In this document: positions 1-10,980 of the stretch, piece by piece
Layout: every line of letters starts with the position of its first letter
Position numbering within the stretch: the first letter of the stretch is position 1
Assembly (NCBI GenBank): GCA_022575985.1
Contig: JAKSXM010000132.1
Span: 1-64,000 of the forward strand
Reading direction: 5' to 3'
DNA from: Anagrus nilaparvatae
Lineage: Eukaryota > Arthropoda > Insecta > Hymenoptera > Mymaridae
DNA length: 64,000 bases
Program-made: the position numbers and the translations under genes
The notes under the pieces: model-generated
The model's database searches: none
Told to the model about the DNA's origin: nothing
What the model saw: only the letters and a program-made list of their open reading frames with translations

Positions 1-1300
1 CCTAACCTAACCTAACCTAACCTAACCTAACCTAACCTAACCTAACCTAACCTAACCTAACCACCTAACCCTACCACCTAACCTAACCTAACCTAACCAA
101 CCTAACCTAACCTAACCTAACCTAACCTAACCTAACCTAACCTAACCTAACCTAACCTAACCTAACCTAACCTAACCCTAACCTACACCTAACCTAACCT
201 AACCTATCCTAACCTAACCTAACCTAACCTAACCCTACACCTAACCTACACCCTAACCTAACCTAACCTAACCTAACCTAACCTAACCTACCCTAACCTA
301 ACCTAACCTAACCTAACCTAACCTAACCTAACCTAACCTAACCTAACCTAACCTAACCTAACCTAACCTAACCTAACCTAACCTAACCTAACCTAACCTA
401 ACCTAACCTAACCTAACCTAACCTAACCTAACCTAACCTAACCTAACCTAACCTAACCTAACCTAACCTAACCTAACCTAACCTAACCTAACCTAACCTA
501 ACCTAACCTAACCTAACCTAACCTAACCTAACCTAACCTAACCTAACCTAACCTAACCTAACCTAACCTAACCTAACCTAACCTAACCTAACCTAACCTA
601 ACCTAACCTAACCTAACCTAACCTAACCTAACCTAACCTAACCTAACCTAACCTAACCTAACCTAACCTAACCTAACCTAACCTAACCTAACCTAACCTA
701 ACCTAACCTAACCTAACCTAACCTAACCTAACCTAACCTAACCTAACCTAACCTAACCTAACCTAACCTAACCTAACCTAACCTAACCTAACCTAACCTA
801 ACCTAACCTAACCTAACCTAACCTAACCTAACCTAACCTAACCTAACCTAACCTAACCTAACCTAACCTAACCTAACCTAACCTAACCTAACCTAACCTA
901 ACCTAACCTAACCTAACCTAACCTAACCTAACCTAACCTAACCTAACCTAACCTAACCTAACCTAACCTAACCTAACCTAACCTAACCTAACCTAACCTA
1001 ACCTAACCTAACCTAACCTAACCTAACCTAACCTAACCTAACCTAACCTAACCTAACCTAACCTAACCTAACCTAACCTAACCTAACCTAACCTAACCTA
1101 ACCTAACCTAACCTAACCTAACCTAACCTAACCTAACCTAACCTAACCTAACCTAACCTAACCTAACCTAACCTAACCTAACCTAACCTAACCTAACCTA
1201 ACCTAACCTAACCTAACCTAACCTAACCTAACCTAACCTAACCTAACCTAACCTAACCTAACCTAACCTAACCTAACCTAACCTAACCTAACCTAACCTA
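1..1300 (+). repeat. Telomere, (CCTAA)n = (TTAGG)n
   Basis: Uninterrupted CCTAA pentamers run for most of the first 1300 bases. TTAGG is the canonical arthropod telomere repeat, and C-rich strand at the left end is the orientation of a true chromosome terminus. Variant units (CCACCTAA, CCCTA, CCTATCC, CCTACAC) sit between about 60 and 290, near the distal end, while the inner 1 kb is homogeneous. The junction to unique DNA is ...CCTAAACGTAGC at 1300. Confidence 0.97.
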
Positions 1301-1332
1301 AACGTAGCTATAGCTTTTACTGGGAGCCCTCG

Positions 1333-2163
1333 ATACTAGCGTCTTGACTATACTTGTGTACACAAATAATTAAGGAGGCTCTTCAGTGAAAAATTATAAA
1401 TAGTGAGATATATGGCTGAATAAAGTTAAATTCCCCGATTCGAATGGTATAGAGCATATATTCGATAGCCATGCAAAATTTAGAAATATTAGCGAAAAAA
1501 GTCACAACACTTTAACACTGCTCTTATGAGAGAAATTCCGGAAGTTGCTATTTATTTTCTTAAAACAAAAAATTATAAAACCTGAGTAGTTTGAGTATAA
1601 AATTTAATGCCCAAGGAAATTATTGCTCACCCTCTCATGTTAGGTAGCCGTGTGTTATTTTGAGCAATTAAACTCCAAAAATTAGTAAACAAGGTTTCGG
1701 AGAGAAAGCAGCCTTGATAGTATATGGATAGTATACTATACAGGGGTTCGCGTTTATTTGTAAATATTATGTATTTATTGATATTATTTATTAAATTTTA
1801 TTTTAAAAATAAAAAATCTTATAATTACTTGTAAACGATAAATCTAATATTTCTTTGATAAATAATAGAAGTCATATAATGCTTTAAAATGCGGTAAATA
1901 TAAATTCTAATATCTGTACTCCGAATAATAAATTAAATTTTACACTGAGCGCGCCTTCAGTTGTTTGAATACTACGTAAACTTTTTGTTATCGGTAATTC
2001 GTAAATAAAGAGAATATTTGTTATTTTATTAACATTAAATAATTAATAAAATTAAAAAACAATTTTTCATATTCATATTTCACATAAATTTACAATATTA
2101 AGAAAAATTTTTAATAGCTTCTCCAATGACTAGCGAGTAAACTGAAGAGCCTCCTTTTAAATA
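1333..2163. other. AT-rich, no gene seen
   Basis: No open frame with protein-like composition and no strong inverted repeat. The first 33 bases (1300-1332) are the truncated right arm of the hairpin MITE that is intact at 49100-49349. Confidence 0.6.
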
Positions 2164-2428
2164 CACTGAAAAAAAAATTACTGGCCACGCACCTAGATTG
2201 CTAGTACAGGCGTAGTGCCTGTTTAGCGAGACCGGCGAGGGCCTCGAACGAACTGGCGTTTCACGCGTTTGGAGAGGGGGCCCCAGCATTTTCTCTTTGT
2301 ATTTTTTATATGCCACGTAATCTAAACGTGTGAAACGCAAGTTTGTTCGAGGCCCGGAGCCCGTTCTCGTTGAACACGCTCTGCGCCTATAAAATTCTAG
2401 GCGCGTGGCCAGTAATTTTTTTTCAGTG
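2164..2428. mobile_element. MITE with CACTG termini, TA target duplication
   Basis: The 265-bp element begins CACTGAAAAAAAAATTACTG and ends with its imperfect reverse complement (CAGTAATTTTTTTTCAGTG). It is flanked by TA on both sides. Subterminal inverted repeats (GGCCACGC / GCGTGGCC) extend the pairing. CACTG ends with a 2-bp duplication suggest a CACTA/EnSpm-like or related non-autonomous element. A related element is at 20227-20603. Confidence 0.75.
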
Positions 2429-2640
2429 TACTTGAAACTATATTGTACCCACCACCGCACCCTGCATACCCCCACGCAGCTTTGAATGTCTGAAATTTTT
2501 TAATTAATTAAATATATTTAACACCAACACACTAAATAACTGTGTAAATATTTTTCAAGGTAGAAAGGTTTTCCACGGCAGGCTTCTTTTTCGTTAATCT
2601 AGAAATTATTTGTAGCGAAAAGTATTACATTTTCAATTCG

Positions 2641-2720
2641 GAAAGTAAAGTTTAATTTATGTATGGGCGCACGGGGCCTTCGGGCCCCCTTTGGTACCCT
2701 ATAAACGAAACTTTACTTTC
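2641..2720. repeat. Short inverted repeat enclosing GC-rich hairpin
   Basis: Arms GAAAGTAAAGTTT (2641-2653) and AAACTTTACTTTC (2708-2720) are exact reverse complements. Between them lies the recurrent hairpin GCACGGGGCCTTCGGGCCCC (2669-2688), here with a UUCG-type loop. Confidence 0.7.
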
Positions 2721-4215
2721 TGACTTTAAAATGTTTTATATTTCGCGAAAAATTAATTTATCGTGTAACCCGAAACATTTCGTGATTCGCAATGTTTCGC
2801 GAAAAAATATTTTTCGTGGGAAACCTATTTACCGTGAAAAATATTAAACTGCTATTTAATAATGATGTTATTTAATGTTTTGGTGCTTAACGGACACTCT
2901 ATTTTTCATATAACTATAATTAAAAATGCATCTAATTAATTAAAATAATTTATACGTTGAAAGCTACGAGTGATCGGTGGTGGGGAGAGTGCAGGTTAAA
3001 CCATTCAGTTAAGACACTAAAGTAATCCCTTATCTACAGACTCCCATTATTTTATCATCTTCGAGAAAGTACGCTGGGTTTTCCGGGGAACAGTACTGTC
3101 GCACGCAATTTTTGCACTGAAAAAGGTTTCAAACAGTTGAAAACCTAAGTCAGTATAGTTCACTGAGTCAGAGGACTCAAAGAAACTGAAATAAATGGAT
3201 TCAAGTTAGTCATTAAATTTTTGGGTTTTTGTAAATTTTGACTTTGTTTGCATAAAACGTTTTGAATGGGTTTAAATACCTTATAAACCAAGTTTTCTAA
3301 TAAAAATAGTGCTGATGAATAAGAGGAACTGTATTTTCTAGACCATTTTTATTTTGCAAAAAATCGAAAGGGGTATATATGGAAAATCATCAAATCTTTA
3401 AATTTTTCAATATTTTCGTTTTTTTTGCACTGAAAAATGTTTGAAATTGTAATTAGTTGTAATTGTATTTAAAAAGCATAAAATTTTCTACTTTTTAACT
3501 GTCTATTGCCTTGAAAAGCGATTGTAAAAGACACCTCTAAATATAAATATATTATAGTATATTAAGTATCAAGGGCAGCACAAAAGTTTTGGCACTAGAG
3601 TGAGCACTAGCACGATTGCTCGGGGAAGCCGAGAACAATTGATATGTGTTCACTCTAGTGCCTAAACTATTTCGCCCATGGTGCTTACAAAGAATGCAGA
3701 AAATTTTTTTAAAAGATTTACGCACGACTTTGACTCCCAAGAGGGCCAAAAAGCTCTTTTGTTTACTGGTTTATTTCACCCCACGGTAAGCACTATAGTG
3801 TAAAAAAATACATATATTTTTTTATTGTAATCAAAAAGCTTTAAATTTTTAAGTTACTCATGAGAGTTTGCTCTTACAACTTTTTCAAAGATGTATATTA
3901 ATTGAAGGGCTTTAATTTATAGTAGTTTCTTTTTTGAGATTAAATTAATTATCCCCATAATAGTACTTTACTGCCTTTGTTCACGGATAAAAATTCAGTA
4001 GCTTAGCACGCCAACTTTTTTTTCTTGAATTGCAACCAGTATTTTGAGCGAAAAAATAGATTCGTGCGGGCCGTAAACTATGTCGTTTATGCGTGGAAGT
4101 AATTAATTTTTGTTACATGCTCGCCTAATTTTGTTTTATGTGTACTCCATATTTTACTGGTCGCGCCGCAAACAAACCTTTTGCTTATGTAGTCAACTAA
4201 ATTTTTATCCATCTT
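2721..4215. repeat. Dispersed repeats, no gene
   Basis: About 3215-3410 is a copy of a repeat also present at 19440-19640; both contain ATCGAAAGGGGTAT. A foldback at about 3572-3690 has arms GGCACTAGAGTGA (3591-3603) and TCACTCTAGTGCC (3650-3662) and is related to 18405-18540. Repeated TTTCGCGAAA palindromes lie at 2745-2830. No coding sequence is supported. Confidence 0.6.
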
Positions 4216-4497
4216 AGTATTCATAAATTCGTGCGCCCGGCGCGAGAAATTTGCTCTAACCCAAGTTTAATTTTCTTTAACAAGGGTTAAAAAATAAGCA
4301 ATTTACAAATATTAGCCTCAAATGGCAAGTCTTATAACTCCAATTTGCCAAAAATAAAATATAACAATAAATTAAGAAAGAAAGTCCAGTATTTTTAGTT
4401 TTTACGTTCAAGATATAACATAAATCAAAATTAAACTTAAGTTTAACCAGGTTTAACTATAGCACCTTAGCGCCGTGCGCACGAATTTCTGAATACT
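4216..4497. mobile_element. MITE with AGTATTC termini
   Basis: The 282-bp element has terminal inverted repeats AGTATTCATAAATTCGTGCG and CGCACGAATTTCTGAATACT (one mismatch) followed by complementary CGGCGC / GCGCCG segments. A second inner pair of TTTAA-rich inverted segments makes it foldback-prone. Superfamily not assigned; no clear target duplication. Second copy at 52232-52513. Confidence 0.7.
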
Positions 4498-4589
4498 GTG
4501 CATGTCGGTGCGAAAAAATGTACTATATTGACCGGATGTCTAAGCTTAGCTTCTTAAGTATTATTCTTATTCAAAGGCAATAAGTTCTT

Positions 4590-5085
4590 TCTTACGCTTT
4601 TAATGAAAAACTGTGTGTTTAGATCACGGTATAAAAAGCAGATTTTTTACTATCCATGCTGTCATACAACTGCGTTTAAAGCATAAATCTACTTTTCATC
4701 CCATGTTTAAAAAATAGCTATTTTCTTTACAGAGGCTAGAAAGCACGTATTTTCTTGCCACTCACGAAGAATAATCGTATACGACTCTTGTCCATAAGTA
4801 AAGAATGGCCCAAATCACATGTAAATTACCATCCGGAGCGGAACCGAGCTCGTAATATACTAAGAAAATACGTATTTTAGAGTCGCGTCGCAACCGGAAA
4901 ATACGTTCTTTCTGGCCACTTACAAGAAAAAATTCTTTGTTGAGGTCGAGGGGCAAAAAAAAACGAGTTATTAACAACGAGTCGTTCGCTACGCTTCCTC
5001 GTGCATACACTTGCATGGAAAGCAAAAAATCTATATTTTATCCCGTGATTTAATACGTAGTTTTGCATATAATGGGCGAAAAAAA
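4590..5085. repeat. Foldback element related to other copies
   Basis: The left arm (about 4605-4665, GATCACGGTATAAAAAGCAG and following) is imperfectly complementary to the right arm (about 5015-5062, ending CCCGTGATTTAATACG). The left-arm sequence recurs at 9970-10020 and as a fragment at 13605-13627, so it belongs to a dispersed family. Second copy about 52606-53101. Confidence 0.55.
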
Positions 5086-6102
5086 CGCACCTCTCTGGGG
5101 CAGAAAATAGGTTGTTTTTTGCCCTAGATATGTATATTTAATGCCTTAAAGGACTTGGAAAGGTCTTAAGAAAAACTAATAGCTTCTTATAAAATAAATG
5201 TAATTTTTTACATTCATTTATTTGGTTTTTTTTAATGTCGATATCGACATGACAAGTTTTATTTAATTTTTCTCAAGATTAAAAAATAATATGAGCATGA
5301 TTGTTTTAAGTTTGGCAATTTTCCATATATACCCCTTTCGATTTTTAAAAAAAATTTAAATTGTCAAGAAAGTTGTCCAGTCAACAATTTTAGCCAAATT
5401 AAATGGTATTATGCGAAAAAATTCATGTTTCATGTTAAACAAATTTAAATAAAAAAATGTATTTAATTATAAAATTTGAAATTATAATTTAAAAATAAAT
5501 AAATTTATTTATCGTTGCTACGCAGCAACAATAATAATAATTGTTATTATTTTTTTTGATTGACTCGACGATCATCAGTTGAAACCGAAAATATATATAG
5601 AATAATACGAAGATTAAAATGCACTAAATTTAAAAGCAAAATATTATATTTTAATGTTAACATTTTCTTTTCTGTTTGAAAATAATTTAATTAAAATCAA
5701 GAAATTAATACAAAAGGAAAAAAAGACATATTGATATACATATTGATTAGGTATTTATAAATTTTTATTTATTTAATCTTAAAGAAAAAAAATTCACTAA
5801 GTAGCTGCCTCCAGCTCGCTTCGCCACCCACCAAGGTGCTGCGCCGGCACCCTGGACCCTTGGAAATTTGTTTTCTAAAGTAAAATTTTTGCTTACTTTT
5901 AATAGTTTTAGGTTATTTTGAAATTTGCAACAACATTTTTTAAAAAGTCTTTGAGAGGTTATGTCCAATCAGAAAGAAAATTTATTTAATATGGAGTCTA
6001 CTCGTGTCTCCCAAACGAAAAAAATTTTATTTAATTACTAGCTGCCTCCGGCTCGCTTCGCTCGCCCCGGCAGCCGCCATGGGGGCTGCGCCCCCCTGGA
6101 CC
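5086..6102. other. AT-rich spacer with palindrome and GC-rich modules
   Basis: A perfect 16-bp palindrome ATGTCGATATCGACAT lies at 5235-5250. Two GC-rich stretches at about 5810-5862 and 6046-6102 share the pattern CTGCCTCC(A/G)GCTCGC and a GCTGCGCC hairpin followed by CCTGGACC. They look like two diverged copies of one interspersed element. The second was interrupted by the element at 6103-7125. No gene. Confidence 0.5.
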
Positions 6103-7125
6103 TAGACCTGTGACGAGAGCGAGGCGAGGCGAGAATCACAAATTTTACCGAGAACGAGAAAGATTTAATCTCGCCTCGCCTCGTTCTCGGCCGAGAATTT
6201 CTCGTTTCTAGGCGAGGTGCTTGATCAAAAAATTTTAATCAAGGCTTTAAAAAATTATAAAATTTATTGTTATGCCTATTAAAAATATATTATACACATT
6301 TAAAGCACATTATAATGAAGTGATACTTCAATATTTTTGAAACATTTATAAATATAATCCTCTATGAAAATTTTTTTCAAACACAAGAATAAAAAAATAA
6401 TAGAGCACAGATAAAAAGCATTTAATACTTTCCTTCTTTAGTTCTTTTCCCCGGTCAGTTTTTGAAAAAAGTAACAGACTATAACAGAATTTAAGACCAC
6501 ATTTTCATCACCCTTATTTTCATAATGCAAAAAAAATTTTCAAATTAAGTCGGTAGTAAAAGAAATTAGTGTTCATAAATGGATACGTAGCTTAAAAACA
6601 GAAATACTAAAAAATGCTTGCATCTTTCCCTACTTATCGATATTTAATTTAGGCTTTATAAATTATTAATAATAAAACAATTTAATTATATTTTAATTAA
6701 TAACTGAAAGTTGTAAATGCATTTCTTATGGCATCATTTGCCTGCTATTAAATATCATGAAGCTGGAATTAATGCGTTTTATTATTGTTGTCACATAATG
6801 ACTTCTTATAACCGATAATATATAAAAATTTTAATTTCTTAATATCTTAATTTTAACTCCCTGGAAACTCTTAGCATTTCTAAGGTGCTGTTCCAAGGGG
6901 TACGGGAATCTAATCTTGGTAAAAATTGGGTCTAAAAAAAATTACGAGGTTTAACGAGGCGAGACGAGGCGAGGCGAGGCGATGCGAGATTTTGGAAATT
7001 TGGTTCTCGGTTTCGCCTCGACTAAGCGAGAATTTCAAATTTTGATCTCGCCTCGTTATCGCCTCGTTCTCGCCTCGCCTCGTAGACCAAGAACGAGGTT
7101 GCCTCGTTACCTCGTCACAGGTCTA
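6103..7125. mobile_element. hAT-like MITE, 8-bp target duplication
   Basis: Perfect 15-bp terminal inverted repeats TAGACCTGTGACGAG / CTCGTCACAGGTCTA are flanked by the direct repeat CCTGGACC (6095-6102 and 7126-7133). The 8-bp duplication is the hAT signature. Subterminal arms are rich in GAGGCGAG / CTCGCCTC. The 1.0 kb AT-rich core has no transposase, so it is non-autonomous. Second copy at 54119-55141. Confidence 0.85.
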
Positions 7126-7379
7126 CCTGGACCCCTGCGACTTTATTTTTCCAAAAATATGTTGATTTATGTTACTCAATATTTTGTAAAATAACCCTGT
7201 TTTTACCCGAAGTATTGTCTAAAATTTACTGGATCATAAAAATTACGGGCATACGAACTCAGACTAATAATTAGTGATCAGCAATACAAAGCTTCGCACC
7301 ACAAGCAGTCGTTGTGTCCCTCGACTATCCATTCTAGGGTTCTGCTTGATGATAAAAGCTGTTCAAGTTTCTTTTAGTT

Positions 7380-7860
7380 ACTATATTCAGTTACTACATC
7401 TGTGACTGATAAAAATTAGAAATATATATAATATTAGTCCTAAACTTTAATAATTTTCGAAAAATTGTTGTATCTTTTGACAGATCGAACCGATCGCCTT
7501 GAAAATTTCGGTGGATACGTAAAAAATATACCCGAATCGAATGAAATTCTTTTTGATGGTAAAATTTTTCCTCGGTTTTTTTTTTTTTTGGTTTTTTTTA
7601 AAAATTTAATAAAAATTTTGTTCTTGAAAATCAGTTTTTTCAACCTAAAAAATTTTTGTCGTTATCAATCGAAACGAAACCTAGCCTATGTTTTGACCCG
7701 CATATTTTTGCCATCTTTTGCCGTAAATCCCGCGTCTCTACCTTTTATCGTTTTCTAGTTTATCCATTTCGGACAAACAAACAAACAAACAAACAAACAT
7801 ACAAAATTAAAGATTTATATATATATATATAGGATAGGATAGGATAGGATAGGATTAGTA
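7380..7860 (+). mobile_element. Probable 3' end of a retroposon with simple-repeat tail
   Basis: A non-coding stretch ends in (ACAA)n at 7773-7800, (TA)n at 7818-7832 and (GGATA)n at 7832-7856. Short tandem tails of this kind are typical of the 3' ends of some non-LTR retrotransposons and SINEs. No reverse transcriptase is present. The assignment rests on the tail only. Confidence 0.4.
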
Positions 7861-7971
7861 TTTCTAGAAACTTTATTGAATTTTTATCAACTTTATTCTT
7901 ACCTAATTTTACCAAAAAATTCTTTTTTAAAAATCAAAATAATTTAACAAAAGGACACTACCCACGTAAAA

Positions 7972-8204
7972 AGATTAAGCTTACCGTAAGCTTAATTTTG
8001 GGTAAGCTTACTGATGTAAGCTTAATCTGCAGTACTTTTTAGGTTAAAAAAGCTTACCTTAAAAAAGTTTATTAATTTAATCAATTTTTCAAAAAATTAG
8101 GTTAAATTATTAAGCTTTTTAGGTAAATTAAGCTTACGCAAAATTAACCTAACGGTAAGCTTACCCAAAATGAAGCTTACGGTAAGCTTAATCTTTTTAC
8201 GTGG
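7972..8204. mobile_element. MITE with CCACGTAAAAAG termini
   Basis: Terminal inverted repeats CCACGTAAAAAGATTAAGCT and AGCTTAATCTTTTTACGTGG are perfect over 20 bp, and nearly the whole 233-bp element folds back through repeated GTAAGCTTA / TAAGCTTAC blocks. No coding capacity. Second copy at 55989-56221. Confidence 0.8.
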
Positions 8205-8702
8205 ATAGCTACCACCTGAATCCCCGAAAGCGATACCCGGGTCAGCAGTACGATGTCCGTTTTTTGGGATCGCAAGCTGGAGCCCGTGCTCGCCCATCCA
8301 GAGGTTGTTATCCTGTTCGAAAGATCGTAGCATGTCGTCCCATCTGTCCGACTCGAAGGCGTTTTTTAACGTCCAACGTTACGAAAATATTTTATACAAT
8401 TATAATGATATCTCCGTTTTGATAAAATATTTCAGAGAAAACGAAAAAATTTTCGCTAAATCGAACAGTAAAACATTTTTTGCTACTCTCCAAATATTTT
8501 CATTATCCTTAAATCTTTTAAACTATTTTATGAAGTTCAAAATCACTAAAAATTGAGTATCTCTAAAAGTACAATAGTTTTTTTCGTTCTTTTAACACCG
8601 GTTTTATATAATTCCGTACATTGCTTTAATCCTGATGATAAAACACAAATAAATTTTTTAATATAGTAGTAAAATAGGATACTTATTTTTTTGTTTCAGA
8701 AA
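8205..8702. other. Region upstream of SprT-like exon
   Basis: 8210-8370 is more GC-rich than its surroundings and is open on the minus strand, but I recognise no protein in it. From 8400 to 8699 the DNA is AT-rich and ends in TTTTTTTGTTTCAG, a good 3' splice site just before the SprT start. The true 5' exon is not identified. Confidence 0.4.
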
Positions 8703-9317
8703 ATGTTTAATCGAACGCGTTCACATGGACCCCCATTAACATGGCCTATTCCACCACAAGTACCAACGACATTTGAAATAAACTTACAAAGCATTTACGA
8801 CGAACTTTGTAGTACGTATTACCCGAATGTAAATTTAAAATGGTTAATCATATGGGGTGATAGGATGCACAGAAATTCCGCATCCACGAATTTCCCTCAT
8901 CGAAATACCAAATTTAGCAGATTAATATTTCAAAAAATATTTGATGCTGACGAAACACCTGACAAGTCCATTTATATAAGAGAAGTCAAGGAAACAATGT
9001 TGCACGAAATTGTGCACTTGTACTTGCACTTTAAAAATCACTACGAACTTCACGAGGAAAATACAAGTCATGGAGAATGTTTTACACAAGAGATGAATGA
9101 GCTCAATAGACGATTGGAGAATGGTTTGGAAGTGACCGTAGACCACCCAGCAGCAGATGAAATAATAAAATATTATTATTTTGTTTGTAAACACTGTAGA
9201 AAAATTATAGAACGTACAAGGAATGTTAAAGAGAGTAATTTAAACAAATTTTGTGCATTGCTACCTAAACAATGTTGCAAAAGATTCAATTATGTATTTT
9301 TTGGTTGTAGCGAGTAG
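8703..9317 (+). CDS. SprT-like (Spartan family) zinc metalloprotease, copy 1
   Basis: From ATG 8703 the protein has 204 residues. The zinc-protease signature is LHEIVHLYLH with HEIVH at residues 101-105, and the third ligand is likely H123 in SHGECF, the SprT/Spartan layout (HExxH, then HG..F). An N-terminal helix (about 24-55) precedes it. A C-terminal Cys cluster (C162-x2-C165, then C184, C191 and C192) fits the zinc ribbon that follows the SprT domain. Spartan proteases degrade proteins crosslinked to DNA; here that role is inferred from family only. A 3' splice site (AG at 8698-8699) precedes the ATG, so a 5' exon probably exists upstream. A polyadenylation-like AATAAAA lies near 9366. 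The gene is within the segmental duplication and upstream of a cassette array whose relatives carry PrimPol. Confidence 0.82.
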   Translation: MFNRTRSHGPPLTWPIPPQVPTTFEINLQSIYDELCSTYYPNVNLKWLIIWGDRMHRNSASTNFPHRNTKFSRLIFQKIFDADETPDKSIYIREVKETMLHEIVHLYLHFKNHYELHEENTSHGECFTQEMNELNRRLENGLEVTVDHPAADEIIKYYYFVCKHCRKIIERTRNVKESNLNKFCALLPKQCCKRFNYVFFGCSE

Positions 9318-9394
9318 AGTTCTTAAAATTATTATATTGATCACTGTATAAAATGCTCTTTAATAATAAAAGGATATTTCTCAAAATTCTCTAG

Positions 9395-9610
9395 TACTCC
9401 ACTGGTTTTATTAATTATTTCAGTTAAATCACCTCCTTTCATTAACCAATAATTTTAAAATTAAAAAAAAGCTTTTTCATACACTAGTATAACTGCTCTT
9501 CCATTTCAATGTAATATAAAATTCAAACAGGCTAGCTAGCTTGCTATAGCTTGTGCTGTTTGTTTGCTAGTATTATTAATTAATTTGCAGTCGGTTTTGG
9601 ATATCAGTAA
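9395..9610. repeat. SprT 3' flank, related to PrimPol element left region
   Basis: TACTCCACTGGTTTTAT, CAGTTAAATCACCTCCTT and ACAGGCTAGCTAGCTTGCT occur here in the same order as at 11765-12020 and 23370-23640, the left part of the PrimPol element. The two elements therefore share ancestry beyond the 3' module. Confidence 0.7.
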
Positions 9611-9675
9611 TATTATTTAAAATATTTTTTTTTGTAAGGGAAATATGTGAATCTTGCATCAGCCATGTAGTGCTT

Positions 9676-9762
9676 GCGGGCCTTAAATACCCGCAAATTT
9701 CCATAACCACCCAGCTGTACAACGTGTACAACTGGGAGACCACCGGCGAACGTGGTCGCCGG
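9676..9762 (+). other. Three consecutive GC-rich hairpins
   Basis: In an AT-rich context three stem-loops follow each other: GCGGG/CCCGC (9676-9694), CCCAG-TGTAC/GTACA-CTGGG (9710-9736) and CCGGCGA/TCGCCGG (9743-9762). This looks like a structured RNA or DNA element downstream of the SprT gene. I cannot name it. Confidence 0.5.
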
Positions 9763-10045
9763 CTACTATGCTAGTACCAAACGATATAAATATTTAGAAA
9801 AAAGCTTATTTATAAAATGCTAGTTAATAAACATTAAGAAATATTTTTTGGTTTTCATATTTTGGAAAAAGCTTAAAAAAAAAAATTTCTTTTTCATAAC
9901 ACGCGTTAGAAAGAATCGTTTTTCTGCACGGCAGTTGTTCTTTCTTACGCTTTTAATGAAAAATTGTGTGTTAGATCACGGGATAAAAAGTAGATTCTTT
10001 ACTTTCCATGCTGTCTAATAATAATTTGCAATTTTCCGAGAATAG

Positions 10046-10980
10046 AAAAAATTTTAGCCAAAATTTTCACAGGCGTAATAACTTCTATACACTTAAATCT
10101 ATACATTAAATACATTTTTACAATTTTTAAAAGACTCGTGTTGGTTAAAATTTAAAAAATTGTTAAAAAAATTCAATTTTCTGCCTAATAAAAGTTTTTT
10201 TCTCAAAAATTTACTCTAAAAGCTTTACTTTAGTCATTTTTCTGCCCACATAAAGAAAAAAAAGTTGACCTAACCATAAAAAATAGTACGTAATAGTACG
10301 TAATATTGTAGGGTAGGGTAAATTAAATTTCCACTCAAATAAATTACTTTTTTCTTAAAAATTCCTTGCGATAGATTAGCGTAATGAATTTTTCTTTCAA
10401 AAGGAACCAAAAAAAATGGATGTTACCAGCTTTAAATAGCCCGTAATATACACTTAAATCTATACATTAAATACATTTTTACAATTTTTAAAAGACTCGT
10501 GTTGGTTAAAATTTAAAAAATTGTTAAAAAAATTCAATTTTCTGCCTAATAAAAGTTTTTTTCTCAAAAATTTACTCTAAAAGCTTAACTTTAGTCATTT
10601 TTCTGCCCATATAATGAAAAAAAAGATGACCTAACCATAAAAAAATAGTACGTAATATTGTAGGGTAGGGTAAATTAAATTTCCACTCAAATAAATTACT
10701 TTTTTCTTAAAAATTCCTTGCGATAGATTAGCGTTATGAATTTTTCTTTCAAAAGGAACCAAAAAAAATGGATGTTACCAGCTTTAAATAGCCCGTAATA
10801 TAGCCCGTAATATAGCCAGTAATATTCGTCCTACGAAGACCGGGCAGGGTAAATTAAATTTCGACTCAAATAAATTACTTTTTTCTCAATAATTTCGTGA
10901 AAAAGATTACCGTAATGAATTTTTCTTTCAAAAGGAACCAAAAAAAATGGATGTTACCAGCTTTAAATACCCCGTAATAT
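10046..10980 (+). repeat. Head-to-tail cassette array (units A-B-A'-B-B')
   Basis: Successive units end in CGTAATAT at 10306, 10449, 10658, 10801 and 10980. Unit A contains ACTCGTGTTGGTTAAAATTT; unit B begins GTAGGGTAGGGTAAATTAAA and ends TTACCAGCTTTAAATA(G/C)CCCGTAATAT. All units have a related 3' part (TTTACTTTA...TTTTTCT...CAAAAAAA) and the same orientation. No coding potential. The copy in the second duplication is 58063-58997. Confidence 0.8.

Noticed and set aside
2098..2475. Minus-strand open frame of 125 codons (and its copy at 50115-50492)
   Set aside because: It spans the CACTG MITE and its flanks; the openness comes from the GC-rich inverted repeats.
6982..7194. Open frame with many Arg/Pro residues
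   Set aside because: It lies on the GAGGCGAG/CTCGCCTC arms of the hAT-like MITE and has repeat-driven composition.
8097..8333. Minus-strand frame with protein-like middle part
   Set aside because: It overlaps the CCACG MITE arm and I recognise no domain; noted only as GC-rich sequence.
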